Shown here: positions 52,662 through 61,098 of the stretch, one piece after another
Layout of the letters: each line of letters opens with the position of its first letter
Position numbering within the stretch: the first letter of the stretch is position 1
NCBI GenBank assembly: GCA_964501335.1
Contig: CAZCTC010000038.1
Span: 9,759-73,758, forward strand
Direction: 5' to 3'
DNA from: CAZCTC01 sp964501335
GTDB lineage: Bacteria; Chloroflexota; Anaerolineae; B4-G1; SLSP01
DNA length: 64,000 bases
The notes under the pieces: generated by a model
Told to the model about the DNA's origin: nothing
What the model saw: the letters and a program-made list of their open reading frames with translations, nothing else
Database searches by the model: none
Program-made: the position numbers and the translations under genes

Positions 52662-53332
52662 CGACCGAACTTCAGACGATGGCCTTAACGTTGAAGATTA
52701 CCTTTGATACCCCGGTTAATATCGGCGGGTACGGCGCCCCGACTTTTGTCGATCGACCTTTCCGCCGCGATCGGGAGGGGTGGCCCTTTATTCCGGCCAC
52801 CACGCTCAAGGGGCGGTTGCGCCATGAATGCGAACGGCTGGCGCAATTGCTGGGAGTGCATTCTTGTTACAGCTCCAATCCCCAGAATTTGTGCCATGGA
52901 GCGGGAGCGCCCTGTGTCGGTTGCCGGATTTTCGGGTCGGCCTGGGTCACCGGCCGGCTTTATCCTACCGATTTGATGTTGATCCCACCTTTAAAGACAA
53001 AACAGGCACCTCTGTCGGAGACGCGGTTCAATGTCAGCATTTCTCGCCAACGGCAGGTGGCCGAGGATGCGCGGCTTTTCACGACAGAATTGTTTCTGCC
53101 CGGTATCCCGTTGGTTTTTACCGGACGGTGGGAAGCCCGGCTGAGTTTGGAAGAGCTGGTGTTGGTGGAGGCCGGATTAGGGACTATCACGTCGTTAGGG
53201 CGGGGTAAGACCGGCGGCTTGGGATGGTGTACAATCCAGGTGCAGAGTGAAATCGGGGAAAAAGAGGGCTGGCGCGCGGTCAGTGAAGCCGAGCGGGCTG
53301 GAGGGAGGCTGGCATGGGAAAAACAGGGATAA
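52658..53332 (+). CDS. Cas7-like RAMP, subunit d
   Basis: The 224-residue product overlaps cas10 by four bases. Key parts are VNIGGYGAPTFVDRPFRRD, WPFIPATTLKGRLRHECERL, CVGCRIFGSAWVTGRLYP and SLGRGKTGGLGWCTIQV. Its middle loop reads NVSISRQRQVAEDARLFTTE, closer to the Csx10-type NRARRVAEDQMLYT than to the DGVAIDRD of the other subunits. It likely sits next to Csx10 and Cas10 at the foot of the complex. No catalytic aspartate is evident at the usual place. Confidence 0.85.
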   Translation: MTTELQTMALTLKITFDTPVNIGGYGAPTFVDRPFRRDREGWPFIPATTLKGRLRHECERLAQLLGVHSCYSSNPQNLCHGAGAPCVGCRIFGSAWVTGRLYPTDLMLIPPLKTKQAPLSETRFNVSISRQRQVAEDARLFTTELFLPGIPLVFTGRWEARLSLEELVLVEAGLGTITSLGRGKTGGLGWCTIQVQSEIGEKEGWRAVSEAERAGGRLAWEKQG

Positions 53333-54546
53333 AGTTCAAGATTGAGGTCCAGACGGCATTGCATATGGGACTCTCAACGTTGGGGCTGGGTGAATACCAG
53401 TTTACCCAGCGGTGCCTGCCGGGATCGGCGTTGCGAGGGGCGTTGGCGGAAGTCTTGTTGCCGACGGTTCCGGGGGGATTGTCGGACCAGGAATTTAAGC
53501 GGCTTTTCGAAGGTGAGGCGGCTCTGCGATTTGAGCCGGCTTATCCGGCCGGGTTCGGTCAGAATCCCGGGTATCCCTTTCCTTTGACTGCCCGCCGCTG
53601 TAAATTGCATGGAGGCTTCCCGCCGGCTTCGCCCAAACTTCACGAAGTCTATCACGGCGTTTTCGATATCCTGGTGAGCCAGGTGGTTTTTGAAGAGCAA
53701 TTAGAGGCTCTCAAAATGCTGGGAAGACCCCTGGCGTTTTTGGAAGATTCTCGTTGTCCCCATTGTGATGGTGGGGTTGAGCCGGAGAAAGGGGTCTTTA
53801 TCTGGCAGACTTACCGGGATTGCCCGGGATTACCGGAAAAACACAACCTGGAACGTCATACCCATACGGCGATCAATCGGGCCCGGCGAGTGGCTGAAGA
53901 TCAGATGCTTTACACACTGGAAACGATCGAAGCTGGAGCCCTTTTTCAGGGGTGTGTCTGGGTGGAGGAAAAGGATGAAGCAGCAATCCGCGATGCCCTG
54001 CCGAAGATTGTGCACCTGGGGCGCGGCGTTACGAGTGGGCGGGGGCGGGTGAAACTTGAGGTAGCGAAGGAATCCTGGACGGATGATGTGGAATCGCGAA
54101 TTAAAGAATTGACGGCCCTTTTTCAGGCTGAGCGGACCTTTTATGCACGATTGAGCGGGCAACCCGAGGTTGAAGAAAAGGGACATTACTTTACGCTGGA
54201 TTTGCTTTCACCGGCGATTTTGGGGGAGGGCGGAGCTGTAACGTTGGAGCCAGGAGATGTGGGATTGCCCACTGGCGTGCAATTGCTTCGGCGCTTTACA
54301 ACGCCGGAAATCGTGGGCGGCTGGTGGACGGTGGCGGGATTGCCCTATCCGACGGCGCTGGCTTCGGCGGCCGGAAGTCTTTTCCTTTATTATGCACCTC
54401 CAGAGGTTCCTCTATCCGGGTTACGGGCGGCGTTAGATCAGCTTACCCGGGAGGGGATAGGGCATTATCGGGAACGCGGCTACGGCGCCGTAATCCCTTG
54501 TTCACTTTTTCATTTGTGGACGGCGGAAAAGGAGGCCGCTCGCTGA
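53314..54546 (+). CDS. csx10: Csx10, Cas5-group RAMP of type III-D
   Basis: The 410-residue product has the length and order of Csx10. It has an N-terminal RAMP half (CLPGSALRGALAEVLLP), a zinc-like CPHCDGG in the middle, HTHTAINRARRVAEDQMLYT, the G-rich loop HLGRGVTSGRGRVKLEV, and a second RAMP half from about 285. Csx10 replaces Csm4/Cmr3 in type III-D, holding the crRNA handle and contacting Cas10. It overlaps subunit d by 19 bases and the next gene by one. Csx10 is the marker that sets the subtype here. Confidence 0.88.
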   Translation: MGKTGIKFKIEVQTALHMGLSTLGLGEYQFTQRCLPGSALRGALAEVLLPTVPGGLSDQEFKRLFEGEAALRFEPAYPAGFGQNPGYPFPLTARRCKLHGGFPPASPKLHEVYHGVFDILVSQVVFEEQLEALKMLGRPLAFLEDSRCPHCDGGVEPEKGVFIWQTYRDCPGLPEKHNLERHTHTAINRARRVAEDQMLYTLETIEAGALFQGCVWVEEKDEAAIRDALPKIVHLGRGVTSGRGRVKLEVAKESWTDDVESRIKELTALFQAERTFYARLSGQPEVEEKGHYFTLDLLSPAILGEGGAVTLEPGDVGLPTGVQLLRRFTTPEIVGGWWTVAGLPYPTALASAAGSLFLYYAPPEVPLSGLRAALDQLTREGIGHYRERGYGAVIPCSLFHLWTAEKEAAR

Positions 54547-55055
54547 TGGGCGACATGTATTTCGATCTGGCTTTGCAGCAGGAGTTGGCGGTGGCGGAGG
54601 ATCATGTTATCGAATGGTTGTTGGAGGAGTTGGAGCCTTTCAAGCTGATTACGGCCCCGGGAGCCGAGGCGGCGGTCGAGACTTCCGGATTGCTGGCGCA
54701 TCAGTTTACGCAACTGGTACAGGTGGCTGAAGAGAGCGAATCTGTTCCGGTTGTTACCAATTATCTGCGCTATCAAATTGGCCGCAGTGAAAAGGAGGAT
54801 CAGGGCTGGCGTTACCAGAATTTAGGTGTCACTTTGATAAAGCTGCTGGAAGAAGATCTCTACCGTGAAAGCGAGAATGCGGCGCACCGCGCGGCCCGGT
54901 TGGCGTATGAAGTCCACGTGGCTTCTCCCGCAGAGATCCGTCAGGCGTGGGTATTGCTGGCCCAGCGGTTTTTAGGGGCCATGAGCCGGACCTTTACGCA
55001 ACGGCGCAATGATGCAGGGGCTTTGCGCACAGGAAGAACCGGGGGTGAACAATGA
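54546..55055 (+). CDS. cas11: Type III small subunit (Cas11-like), copy 2
   Basis: The 169-residue product starts at the ATG at 54546, sharing one base with the csx10 stop. It is helical, with QFTQLVQVAEESESVPVVTN continuing YLRYQIGR, the same block as in the product at 47318. The C-terminal half is longer and more basic (RFLGAMSRTFTQRRNDAG). It overlaps the following Cas7-like gene by four bases. The repeated order cas11 then cas7 at both ends of the operon points to a duplicated two-gene module. Confidence 0.72.
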   Translation: MGDMYFDLALQQELAVAEDHVIEWLLEELEPFKLITAPGAEAAVETSGLLAHQFTQLVQVAEESESVPVVTNYLRYQIGRSEKEDQGWRYQNLGVTLIKLLEEDLYRESENAAHRAARLAYEVHVASPAEIRQAWVLLAQRFLGAMSRTFTQRRNDAGALRTGRTGGEQ

Positions 55056-55948
55056 GCGGAACGGCGACGACACTGGCGGCACCCTGGCAGGTGCGGTTGC
55101 GGGGTCAGTTGATAACGCGCACTGCTTTACGGGTTGGTGCGGGACGGAGTTACGATCTATTGAATGACGATTTGCCGGTGGTGAAGGATACGTTGAAACG
55201 GCCGGTCATTCCCGGGAGCAGCGTCAAAGGCGCCCTGCGCGGCTACACCGAATCCCTGCTGCGTTCGCTGAGCCGTTTGATCGATGCCCAGAATCCGTCT
55301 TTGCTGGCCTGCGATCCGTTAGTCGATCCCTGTATCTCTCAGGAGCAGGTATCCGAAATCAAAGCCAAGGGCGGGGATGTCGATTCCCAGCTTTTGAAGC
55401 AAAGTTGTTGCGCCTGCCGGCTTTTCGGTTCGCCCTGGCTGGCTTCGCGGGTATTGGTAAAAGACCTGGCCGTCGTGGAAATGGCCTGGTTCGGCCAATA
55501 CGACCATCGAGACGGCGTCAGCCTGGATCGGGACAAAGGCACGGCCCAGGCAAAACATCTCTACACGTTTGAGGCGGTCCCTGAGAAAACTCCGTTCCGT
55601 TTTGAGTTGGTACTGGATGGCGCTTCTGCCGCCGAACTGGGATTGTTGTTGTTGTCCTTGGAAGGCTTTATTCACGGCCAGATCCCTTTGGGCGGGGCCC
55701 GTTCGCGCGGGCTGGGCAGTGTGGAGCTGCAGATGGACTGGGGAGGGGTGGAGGCAATTTCGCGGGAGAATGCGTTGACGGCTTTAGGCGGGCGGGTAAC
55801 CGGCGCTGCGATAGCGGGGAGTTCCTGGACTGAAGACCAACGGGACGCCTGGATTGTCTATTTCCTGGATGCTATTCATCTACCTCAGGCGGCTGAACGC
55901 TGGCAGGGCGCCCGCCAATCGGCAAGGGAGGTTTTGCATGGCCAATGA
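55052..55948 (+). CDS. Cas7-like RAMP (Csm3 group), subunit e
   Basis: The 298-residue product has TALRVGAGRSYDLLNDDLPV, VIPGSSVKGALRGYTESLL, SCCACRLFGSPWLASRVLV, RDGVSLDRDKGTAQ (catalytic Asp in place) and LGGARSRGLGSVELQ. It is most like subunit a; both keep the complete D-x5-DRDKGTA loop. Two catalytic Csm3-type subunits should give target cuts at more than one place. It overlaps csx19 by 11 bases. Confidence 0.87.
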   Translation: MSGTATTLAAPWQVRLRGQLITRTALRVGAGRSYDLLNDDLPVVKDTLKRPVIPGSSVKGALRGYTESLLRSLSRLIDAQNPSLLACDPLVDPCISQEQVSEIKAKGGDVDSQLLKQSCCACRLFGSPWLASRVLVKDLAVVEMAWFGQYDHRDGVSLDRDKGTAQAKHLYTFEAVPEKTPFRFELVLDGASAAELGLLLLSLEGFIHGQIPLGGARSRGLGSVELQMDWGGVEAISRENALTALGGRVTGAAIAGSSWTEDQRDAWIVYFLDAIHLPQAAERWQGARQSAREVLHGQ

Positions 55949-56468
55949 TACGCGCGGTTTTGTTTATCGGCGGAGTGCGGTGCCGGAAACAGAGGTTCAA
56001 ACTTTGTTCACTCCTGGTTTGAAGTGGGCTCAGGTTTCTTCTCTAGAGCGCAGCGAATTCTGCCGCTGGAGTGCCGACTTGCCGGTGCTTTGGCCTCAAG
56101 GGCGGGCCTTTGGTCGAAACCGGGAAGTGCGCTGGCAGCGCCAATCGGATGGATTGTACAACGTGATGGTGCTGACCGAAGAAACGGAATATCGGCCGAC
56201 GGGAACTGGCTGGACTCAGGTAGCGCCGGATATTGACGGAAGCCTGGAGCGGCAATTGCTGTTATGGGGGGAGCTGACCCGAAACTCAGAAAGCTCTCTG
56301 GAATGGATTGAACTGCGCATTCCGCAGGCGTTGCATTATCCTGTAGAAGTCGATCGCAACAGTGGATTACATGTCGTGATTTCCGCTCGTGATTATACGG
56401 TGGGAGGCATCCCGGTGATGACCCGCTGGTATAATTTGAAGCAAAAACCTAAGGAGTCAGGAAAATGA
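55938..56468 (+). CDS. csx19: Csx19 family protein
   Basis: The 176-residue product starts at the ATG at 55938, after AAGGGAGGTTTTGC. It contains WPQGRAFGRNREVRWQRQSD, then a beta-rich middle and RWYNLKQ near the end. Csx19 proteins are found only with type III-D Csx10 systems and show this (R)aFg-EvRW pattern. In type III-D it is an accessory protein of unclear job, possibly part of the effector. It overlaps the following CARF gene by four bases. Confidence 0.75.
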   Translation: MANDTRGFVYRRSAVPETEVQTLFTPGLKWAQVSSLERSEFCRWSADLPVLWPQGRAFGRNREVRWQRQSDGLYNVMVLTEETEYRPTGTGWTQVAPDIDGSLERQLLLWGELTRNSESSLEWIELRIPQALHYPVEVDRNSGLHVVISARDYTVGGIPVMTRWYNLKQKPKESGK

Positions 56469-57484
56469 CCAACATTCTTTTATCTCCGATCGGACGATCT
56501 CCCGGCGCGGTAACCGGTATTTACTATGCTTTGGCTGCTCAGACCGAACCGGTGATCATTGATAAAGTCGTTTTAATTGCAACTGGATTGAATCAGGTAC
56601 AACGGTCGGCTGAAATTGTTCAGGATACGCTGGGGCGTGACAAAGTGCATATTTTGGAATTGCATAAGGGGGGGATGTCGGCTCCGACCCCCTTTATGCA
56701 CGATTTCAGTGATGAAGCGACCGTGATAAAATTTATTCAGCATGTCAATTCGGTGTTGAGCCATGCGCACCGGGGCGACAATAAGATTTATATCGGCATT
56801 TCGGGGGGGCGCAGCAGTATGGGGGCCCTGGCCACGCTTTCCGCCTATGTGTATGGGGCTGCCGGTCTTTATCATTTATGCGTCAGCAAAGAGATTGAGG
56901 ACAAGGGCGATGTCGATAACCTGCCCGGGCTGGCGAGTCAGCGTCGGAAAATTCTGGAACCCCCAGTTGAGGATTACCGGTTGATTTCCATTCCTCTGGC
57001 GCCCTTCGATCAGCTTTGGGATCGCGGGCGTCTGGGAACGGTATTGCTCACCCGGCCGGAGGCGCGGGAAGCCTTATTGCGTACGTATACGGACTTTGAA
57101 TTACAACAGCTAGATGCTTTGCGACGACAGAATTCGGTTTCTCTCGAAGAAATGGGGAAATCGTTAAAGAAGATTTTCAAAGATACGAATTTAGAGCGGG
57201 CTATGGACGCTGCGGTTCAGATCTACTGCCTGAATCCTCAAAAAGCAACCACCTCTCAAGAGTTGATCCAGATGGCTATGGGATTGCAGAATTGTTTTCC
57301 TCCTTCTATCTGGCAACAGATCCTTACGGATTTGGGAAATTGGAATAGCTGGAAATCCGGGGCGGGTTGGAGCGTCGATCAGGTCAAGTGGTTTATCGAT
57401 GAGCTCTTAACGACGGCGGTAGCTTTGGCCAATTCCAAAGGTGCTGTGGCTCTGGTGACCATTTTGGGTTTGAAGATTCCATAG
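56465..57484 (+). CDS. CARF-domain protein without visible HEPN nuclease
   Basis: The 339-residue product has a CARF-type Rossmann N-terminus: ILLSPIGRSPGAVTGIYYAL, DKVVLIATGLNQVQ, and the ligand loop KIYIGISGGRSSMGALATLS (near residue 110). A C-terminal helical region of about 140 residues follows from LQQLDALRRQNSVSLEEMGK on, but the RxxxxH of Csm6/Csx1 HEPN domains is absent. It may be a ring nuclease (NE0113-type) or carry an unknown effector in its helical part. It is translationally coupled to csx19 and is the second CARF protein of the locus. Confidence 0.7.
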   Translation: MTNILLSPIGRSPGAVTGIYYALAAQTEPVIIDKVVLIATGLNQVQRSAEIVQDTLGRDKVHILELHKGGMSAPTPFMHDFSDEATVIKFIQHVNSVLSHAHRGDNKIYIGISGGRSSMGALATLSAYVYGAAGLYHLCVSKEIEDKGDVDNLPGLASQRRKILEPPVEDYRLISIPLAPFDQLWDRGRLGTVLLTRPEAREALLRTYTDFELQQLDALRRQNSVSLEEMGKSLKKIFKDTNLERAMDAAVQIYCLNPQKATTSQELIQMAMGLQNCFPPSIWQQILTDLGNWNSWKSGAGWSVDQVKWFIDELLTTAVALANSKGAVALVTILGLKIP

Positions 57485-57494
57485 GCAGGCAGCC

Positions 57495-58247
57495 ATGCCG
57501 ACCAGTTTAACGATTCCGCTTTCAGAAAACGAACGGGCTGCCCTGCCGCCTTATCCGGGGCGGGCCTGTCATGCGCTCTTTTATCAGTGGCTGGCGTTGG
57601 GGGATTACAATCTGGCCAACGAGGTTCATGATGATGAAGGCCTGCGGCCTTTCACTGTCAGCCCCGTGGGGCGGAATGGGAATGGCGCTCGTTTGCGCTT
57701 CAACGTTTTGGACGATACCCTCTGGCCTGCCCTGGAGCGGGGAATGGCGCGCACCCCGGTGGTGGAACTGTTGGGCCGGCCGTTACAAATGCCCCTACAG
57801 GGGCCCGAAATCCGACAGCGCTTCTATGCCGATCTGGTCGAGCAGGCGCGGACCGACACCACGCTGCGATTGCGATTCCTCTCGCCGACCAGCTTTCGTT
57901 CGCGCGAAATGCACTTCCCGTTGCCCGATCCGTTGCTGGTTTATCAATCCTGGCTGAATCGCTGGAACGCCTTCGCCCCGACTGAATTCCAGATCAATGT
58001 AGCCCTGCTGGATATCGTCGCCGCGCACATCGCCATCGGGCGGTACGAACTGGCCACCGAAATGGTCGATCTGGGGCGCGAGCGCAAAGCCATCGGCTTC
58101 GTCGGACAGGTACAGTATACCATCCTGCGGCCGCAGCTCCTTGACGCCGGTTTGCTGCGTCAACTCAACTGCCTGGCGGATTATGCCGTCTTCTGCGGTA
58201 CGGGACATAAGACCGCCCAGGGCATGGGCGTGACGGAACGGGTTTAA
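57495..58247 (+). CDS. cas6: Cas6 crRNA endoribonuclease
   Basis: The 250-residue product starts 10 bases after the CARF gene. The typical C-terminal half is present: RFLSPTSFRSREMHFPLPDP, LVYQSWLNRWNAFAP, then KAIGFVGQVQYTIL and FCGTGHKTAQGMGVTERV, the glycine-rich loop of Cas6. A histidine near the N-terminus (RACHALFYQWL) is a candidate catalytic residue. It should cut all four arrays 8 bases before the spacer, leaving ACGGTCAC. It ends the operon and is followed by a terminator and array D. Confidence 0.92.
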   Translation: MPTSLTIPLSENERAALPPYPGRACHALFYQWLALGDYNLANEVHDDEGLRPFTVSPVGRNGNGARLRFNVLDDTLWPALERGMARTPVVELLGRPLQMPLQGPEIRQRFYADLVEQARTDTTLRLRFLSPTSFRSREMHFPLPDPLLVYQSWLNRWNAFAPTEFQINVALLDIVAAHIAIGRYELATEMVDLGRERKAIGFVGQVQYTILRPQLLDAGLLRQLNCLADYAVFCGTGHKTAQGMGVTERV

Positions 58248-58262
58248 ATTGAAGCGAATATC

Positions 58263-58302
58263 CCAAAAGAGGCCGTGGAGATGGAATCCCGGCCTCTTTT
58301 GG
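58263..58302 (+). terminator. Terminator of the type III-D operon
   Basis: CCAAAAGAGGCC pairs perfectly with GGCCTCTTTTGG around a 16-base loop, 15 bases after the cas6 stop. Confidence 0.7.
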
Positions 58303-58312
58303 CATGGAAGTT

Positions 58313-58340
58313 TTGACAAAACCGGAGGGGATTGTAGAAT
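58313..58340 (+). promoter_or_regulatory. Promoter abutting CRISPR array D
   Basis: TTGACA (58313-58318) and TAGAAT (58335-58340) are 16 bases apart, the same spacing as in the other two leaders. The first repeat starts two bases later, so transcription should start inside it. Confidence 0.6.
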
Positions 58341-58341
58341 T

Positions 58342-58922
58342 TGAGAGTCAGTAATCCCCGTGAGGGGACGGTCACCTATATAATACCATATCGGTATACG
58401 CCGGTTTCCACATCGTCCGAGAGGCAGTAATCCCCGCGAGGGGACGGTCACGCTGCCACAGGAGATATTACCTTACTACCCCACAAATTCCGTCCGAGAG
58501 GCGGTAATCCTCGCGAGGGGACGGTCACACGTGCAAGATAACAACTGGAGAACCCAGTGGCAGAAAGTCCGAGAGGCAGTAATCCCCGCGAGGGGACGCC
58601 CAGGGTTGAAACCCCGGGCTCACCAATAACGCCCTTTCAGGGCTTAAGAGCGATTTGCTGTGAGGGTTCAGTTTTTGGATCGTAATCCCCGCGAGGGGAC
58701 GGTCACTCTTCTCCGCGCCCCCCAGAGGGGGCCCAGATTCCAATGTCCGAGAGGCAGTAATCCCCGCGAGGGGACGGTCACCATTCAAACCGAAATTTTC
58801 CTCTTGCGTCCATCACACACGTCCGAGAGGTAGTAATCCCCGCGAGGGGACGGTCACACTGAGTTCCCAGGTAATTCACCCACCACTCCATTCCGGTCCG
58901 AGAGGCAGTAATCCTCGCGAGG
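58342..58922 (+). CRISPR. CRISPR array D, first part
   Basis: It has about seven repeats plus part of one split by IS 2. The first is degenerate (GAGAGTCAGTAATCC, loop CGTGAG). A REP-like element splits another at 58597. The spacer at 58782-58820 shares 21 bases with one in array C. Confidence 0.95.
58597..58680 (+). mobile_element. REP-like palindromic insert 6 in a CRISPR repeat
   Basis: It has the usual hairpins (CCCAGGGTTGAAACCCCGGG, GCCCTTTCAGGGC), but the junctions are shifted and the resumed repeat has lost its GAGGCA. Confidence 0.7.
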
Positions 58923-61098
58923 AGGGATGAATAAGTCCTGACTTATGCCGGACTTATTCCGCTGGGGAATAAATGATCGATTGACTTATTCCGCTCAATC
59001 CGCCAGCTCCCCCTTTTGTGAGAGGACTTATTCCGTTAAGCGGAAGGAGTGAAATGACTTATGCCGCTTCCAGAGGTTGAAGCCGGTGCAGGTAAGGCGG
59101 GGATTTTGTTTCAGCGGAATAAGTCAAATGACTTATTCCGCTGAAAGAAGCGCTGTGGGTGCACTTTAACAGGATTCGTTTTCTTTCTCTCGCAATCTAA
59201 TGCGCTTAAAGAGTCGAAGATTGATCAACGTGTAGATGAAAGTGTTGAGGTTGGTGATGGATCTTTGGCAACGCAGGTAGGGGCGTTCGATGCCGAGGGC
59301 TTTGGCTTGGCTGTTGATGCGCTCGACGGCGGTGCGTTGGTTGTAGATTTCCTTGTACTGCGGGCTTTCTCGATCGAGGGTGTAACGGAGCCGGGCCCCG
59401 ACGCTAAAGGCCATGGTAGTGGTACAGCCGCCGGCCGCCATTTTCTTATGCTGGACCGGGCAGGGTTGATCGGTTTTCTGCGGGAAATGCAAAGGGCACA
59501 CATATTTTGCGCGTTCGTGCTCGAATAGATTACGAGTGCGGTCGTGATAAATCAGTTTGAGGGGCATGGGTAACCCGGCCCGGCACAAGGGTAAGCCATC
59601 GGCAGAGAATTTACGGCATTCCGATTTGACTTTTCCTTTTTCGACCAGGGGCACAGCGGCAAAAGCTTGGGGATCATTTTCTCGATAGAAGTGAGCGTAA
59701 ACGTACCACGCATCGAAGGCCGCATCGAACGTCCCATAGCGTGGACGGAATCCCAGGCGTGCTTCAGTTTGGGCCATTAATGGGTAAAAGTAGGAGATAT
59801 CGGATTGATCGAAGGTTTGGGTCATTTCGGCTAACACGATTTCTCCCCATTCGGGAACTTTGGTGACGACGACGCCGGAACCGTAGCCCCAATAATATTC
59901 TCCTACCTGGAGATTGGAGGCAGGGTGCGGATTGGCGGTAGGGGTTTTGGCCAGGGCCACTTCTTTGGCGGAGCGTTGATTGTGCCGGCGTTTGCAGCCC
60001 AGCTTACAATCGGGATCGCCGGCCGGTTGTTTCGTTTTGTCGAAGCGTTCTTTGACATAGGCTTTAGGATTGTTTTCCTTGACCCAGGCCAGAATATGTT
60101 TGGTGTCGAGCGAGATACATTCTCCGATGCGCAGTCCCTGGCGTGCTAATTCATCCCGAATCAAGGTCACACTTTCGGCCAGCAGAAATTGAGCGACGGC
60201 ATTAGGCATTTCTCGCAACATATACCCTAGATGGCGGGCGGTCGGGAGACTGGCTTCCGGATCAAAGCCCAAGGGGTGTTTGTCGGTCGGGACTAACGGA
60301 AATCCCAGTAGCCAGATCAGTTCCGGGATCTCCGTCAATAAGCGGCGTAAGTCGCTCATGGTGTCGCGGTTTTCATGGAGCTTGATGAGACACGCGGCGG
60401 TGAAGGCGGTAAGTGGGATGGTGGGGCGGCCCCAATTGCGTTCCAAATCGCGTTCGGGAAAGTGCTCCCAATCCAACGGCCCTAACAATTGCAGATATTT
60501 CTGGACCATCGGTGATTGCGCGATGGGCAAAGGCAACCGGGCGGGTTCTTTCCATAAGATATGGAGATTGGGCCGTGGACCCAGCGGAATGGGTTGCGGA
60601 GTCGGAGGATTGGATAAGGGGGGAGTCGGGGGCGGCTGTCGGTTGAACAAAGCCGCCAAACGGGATAAAATCGGATAGCCTGTCATGGTTTTCTCTCCTT
60701 TTCGTTAGAGTAGTAAGTAGGGGTACTTCTATTTTAGCCCGGAGAGAGGGCCTGACAGGCAATTTTAGGGTCAAAACTGACTTATTCCGTTGCCGATAAG
60801 CCTAAAAATGACTTATTCCGCAAAAATGAGGGACAGCGGAAGAAGTCGATTGACTTATTCCGGTTGGCAGAGTCTTCAAATGGATTCATTCCGCACTTAT
60901 TCCGCTTAGACGGAATGAGTTCAGGGACTTATTCCGTCGGAGGTTGGCCGGGAACAGGCCTGTTTCGTGGAAATGCGTGGAAGCGGAAGAAGTCAATCGA
61001 CTTATTCCGGTTGAGAGCAAACTCAAAATGACTTATTCCGTACTTATTCCGCACTTCTTCCGTTCAAGCGGAATGAGTCATTTGACTTATTCATCCCT
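58923..61098 (-). mobile_element. Insertion sequence 2 (ACTTATTCCGC type)
   Basis: The 2176-base element has perfect 15-base inverted ends AGGGATGAATAAGTC and a target duplication TCGCGAGG/CCGCGAGG from the CRISPR repeat, the same position and orientation as IS 1. Its subterminal regions carry many GACTTATTCCGC copies in both directions (58935-59150 and 60778-61090). The motif differs from that of IS 1 by one base (TTATTCCG for TTATTACG). Confidence 0.93.
59166..60686 (-). CDS. DDE transposase of IS 2
   Basis: The 506-residue product starts MTGYPILSRLAALF behind GGAGAGAAAACC. It has the same landmarks as the IS 1 enzyme: ECISLDTKHILAWVKENNPK, YGTFDAAFDAWYVY and NQRTAVERINSQAKALG. The Cys clusters CKLGCKRRHNQRS and CPLHFPQ/CPVQHKK are also present. 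All are intact, so the element may still move. Differences from IS 1 are spread over the whole length, greatest in the N-terminal 60 residues, where DNA-end recognition may reside given the changed end motif. Confidence 0.88.
   Translation of the reverse strand: MTGYPILSRLAALFNRQPPPTPPLSNPPTPQPIPLGPRPNLHILWKEPARLPLPIAQSPMVQKYLQLLGPLDWEHFPERDLERNWGRPTIPLTAFTAACLIKLHENRDTMSDLRRLLTEIPELIWLLGFPLVPTDKHPLGFDPEASLPTARHLGYMLREMPNAVAQFLLAESVTLIRDELARQGLRIGECISLDTKHILAWVKENNPKAYVKERFDKTKQPAGDPDCKLGCKRRHNQRSAKEVALAKTPTANPHPASNLQVGEYYWGYGSGVVVTKVPEWGEIVLAEMTQTFDQSDISYFYPLMAQTEARLGFRPRYGTFDAAFDAWYVYAHFYRENDPQAFAAVPLVEKGKVKSECRKFSADGLPLCRAGLPMPLKLIYHDRTRNLFEHERAKYVCPLHFPQKTDQPCPVQHKKMAAGGCTTTMAFSVGARLRYTLDRESPQYKEIYNQRTAVERINSQAKALGIERPYLRCQRSITNLNTFIYTLINLRLFKRIRLREKENESC

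Noticed and set aside
56465..57484. Csm6 or Csx1 ribonuclease
   Set aside because: A CARF domain is present but the RxxxxH HEPN motif is not found, so a ribonuclease call is not supported.
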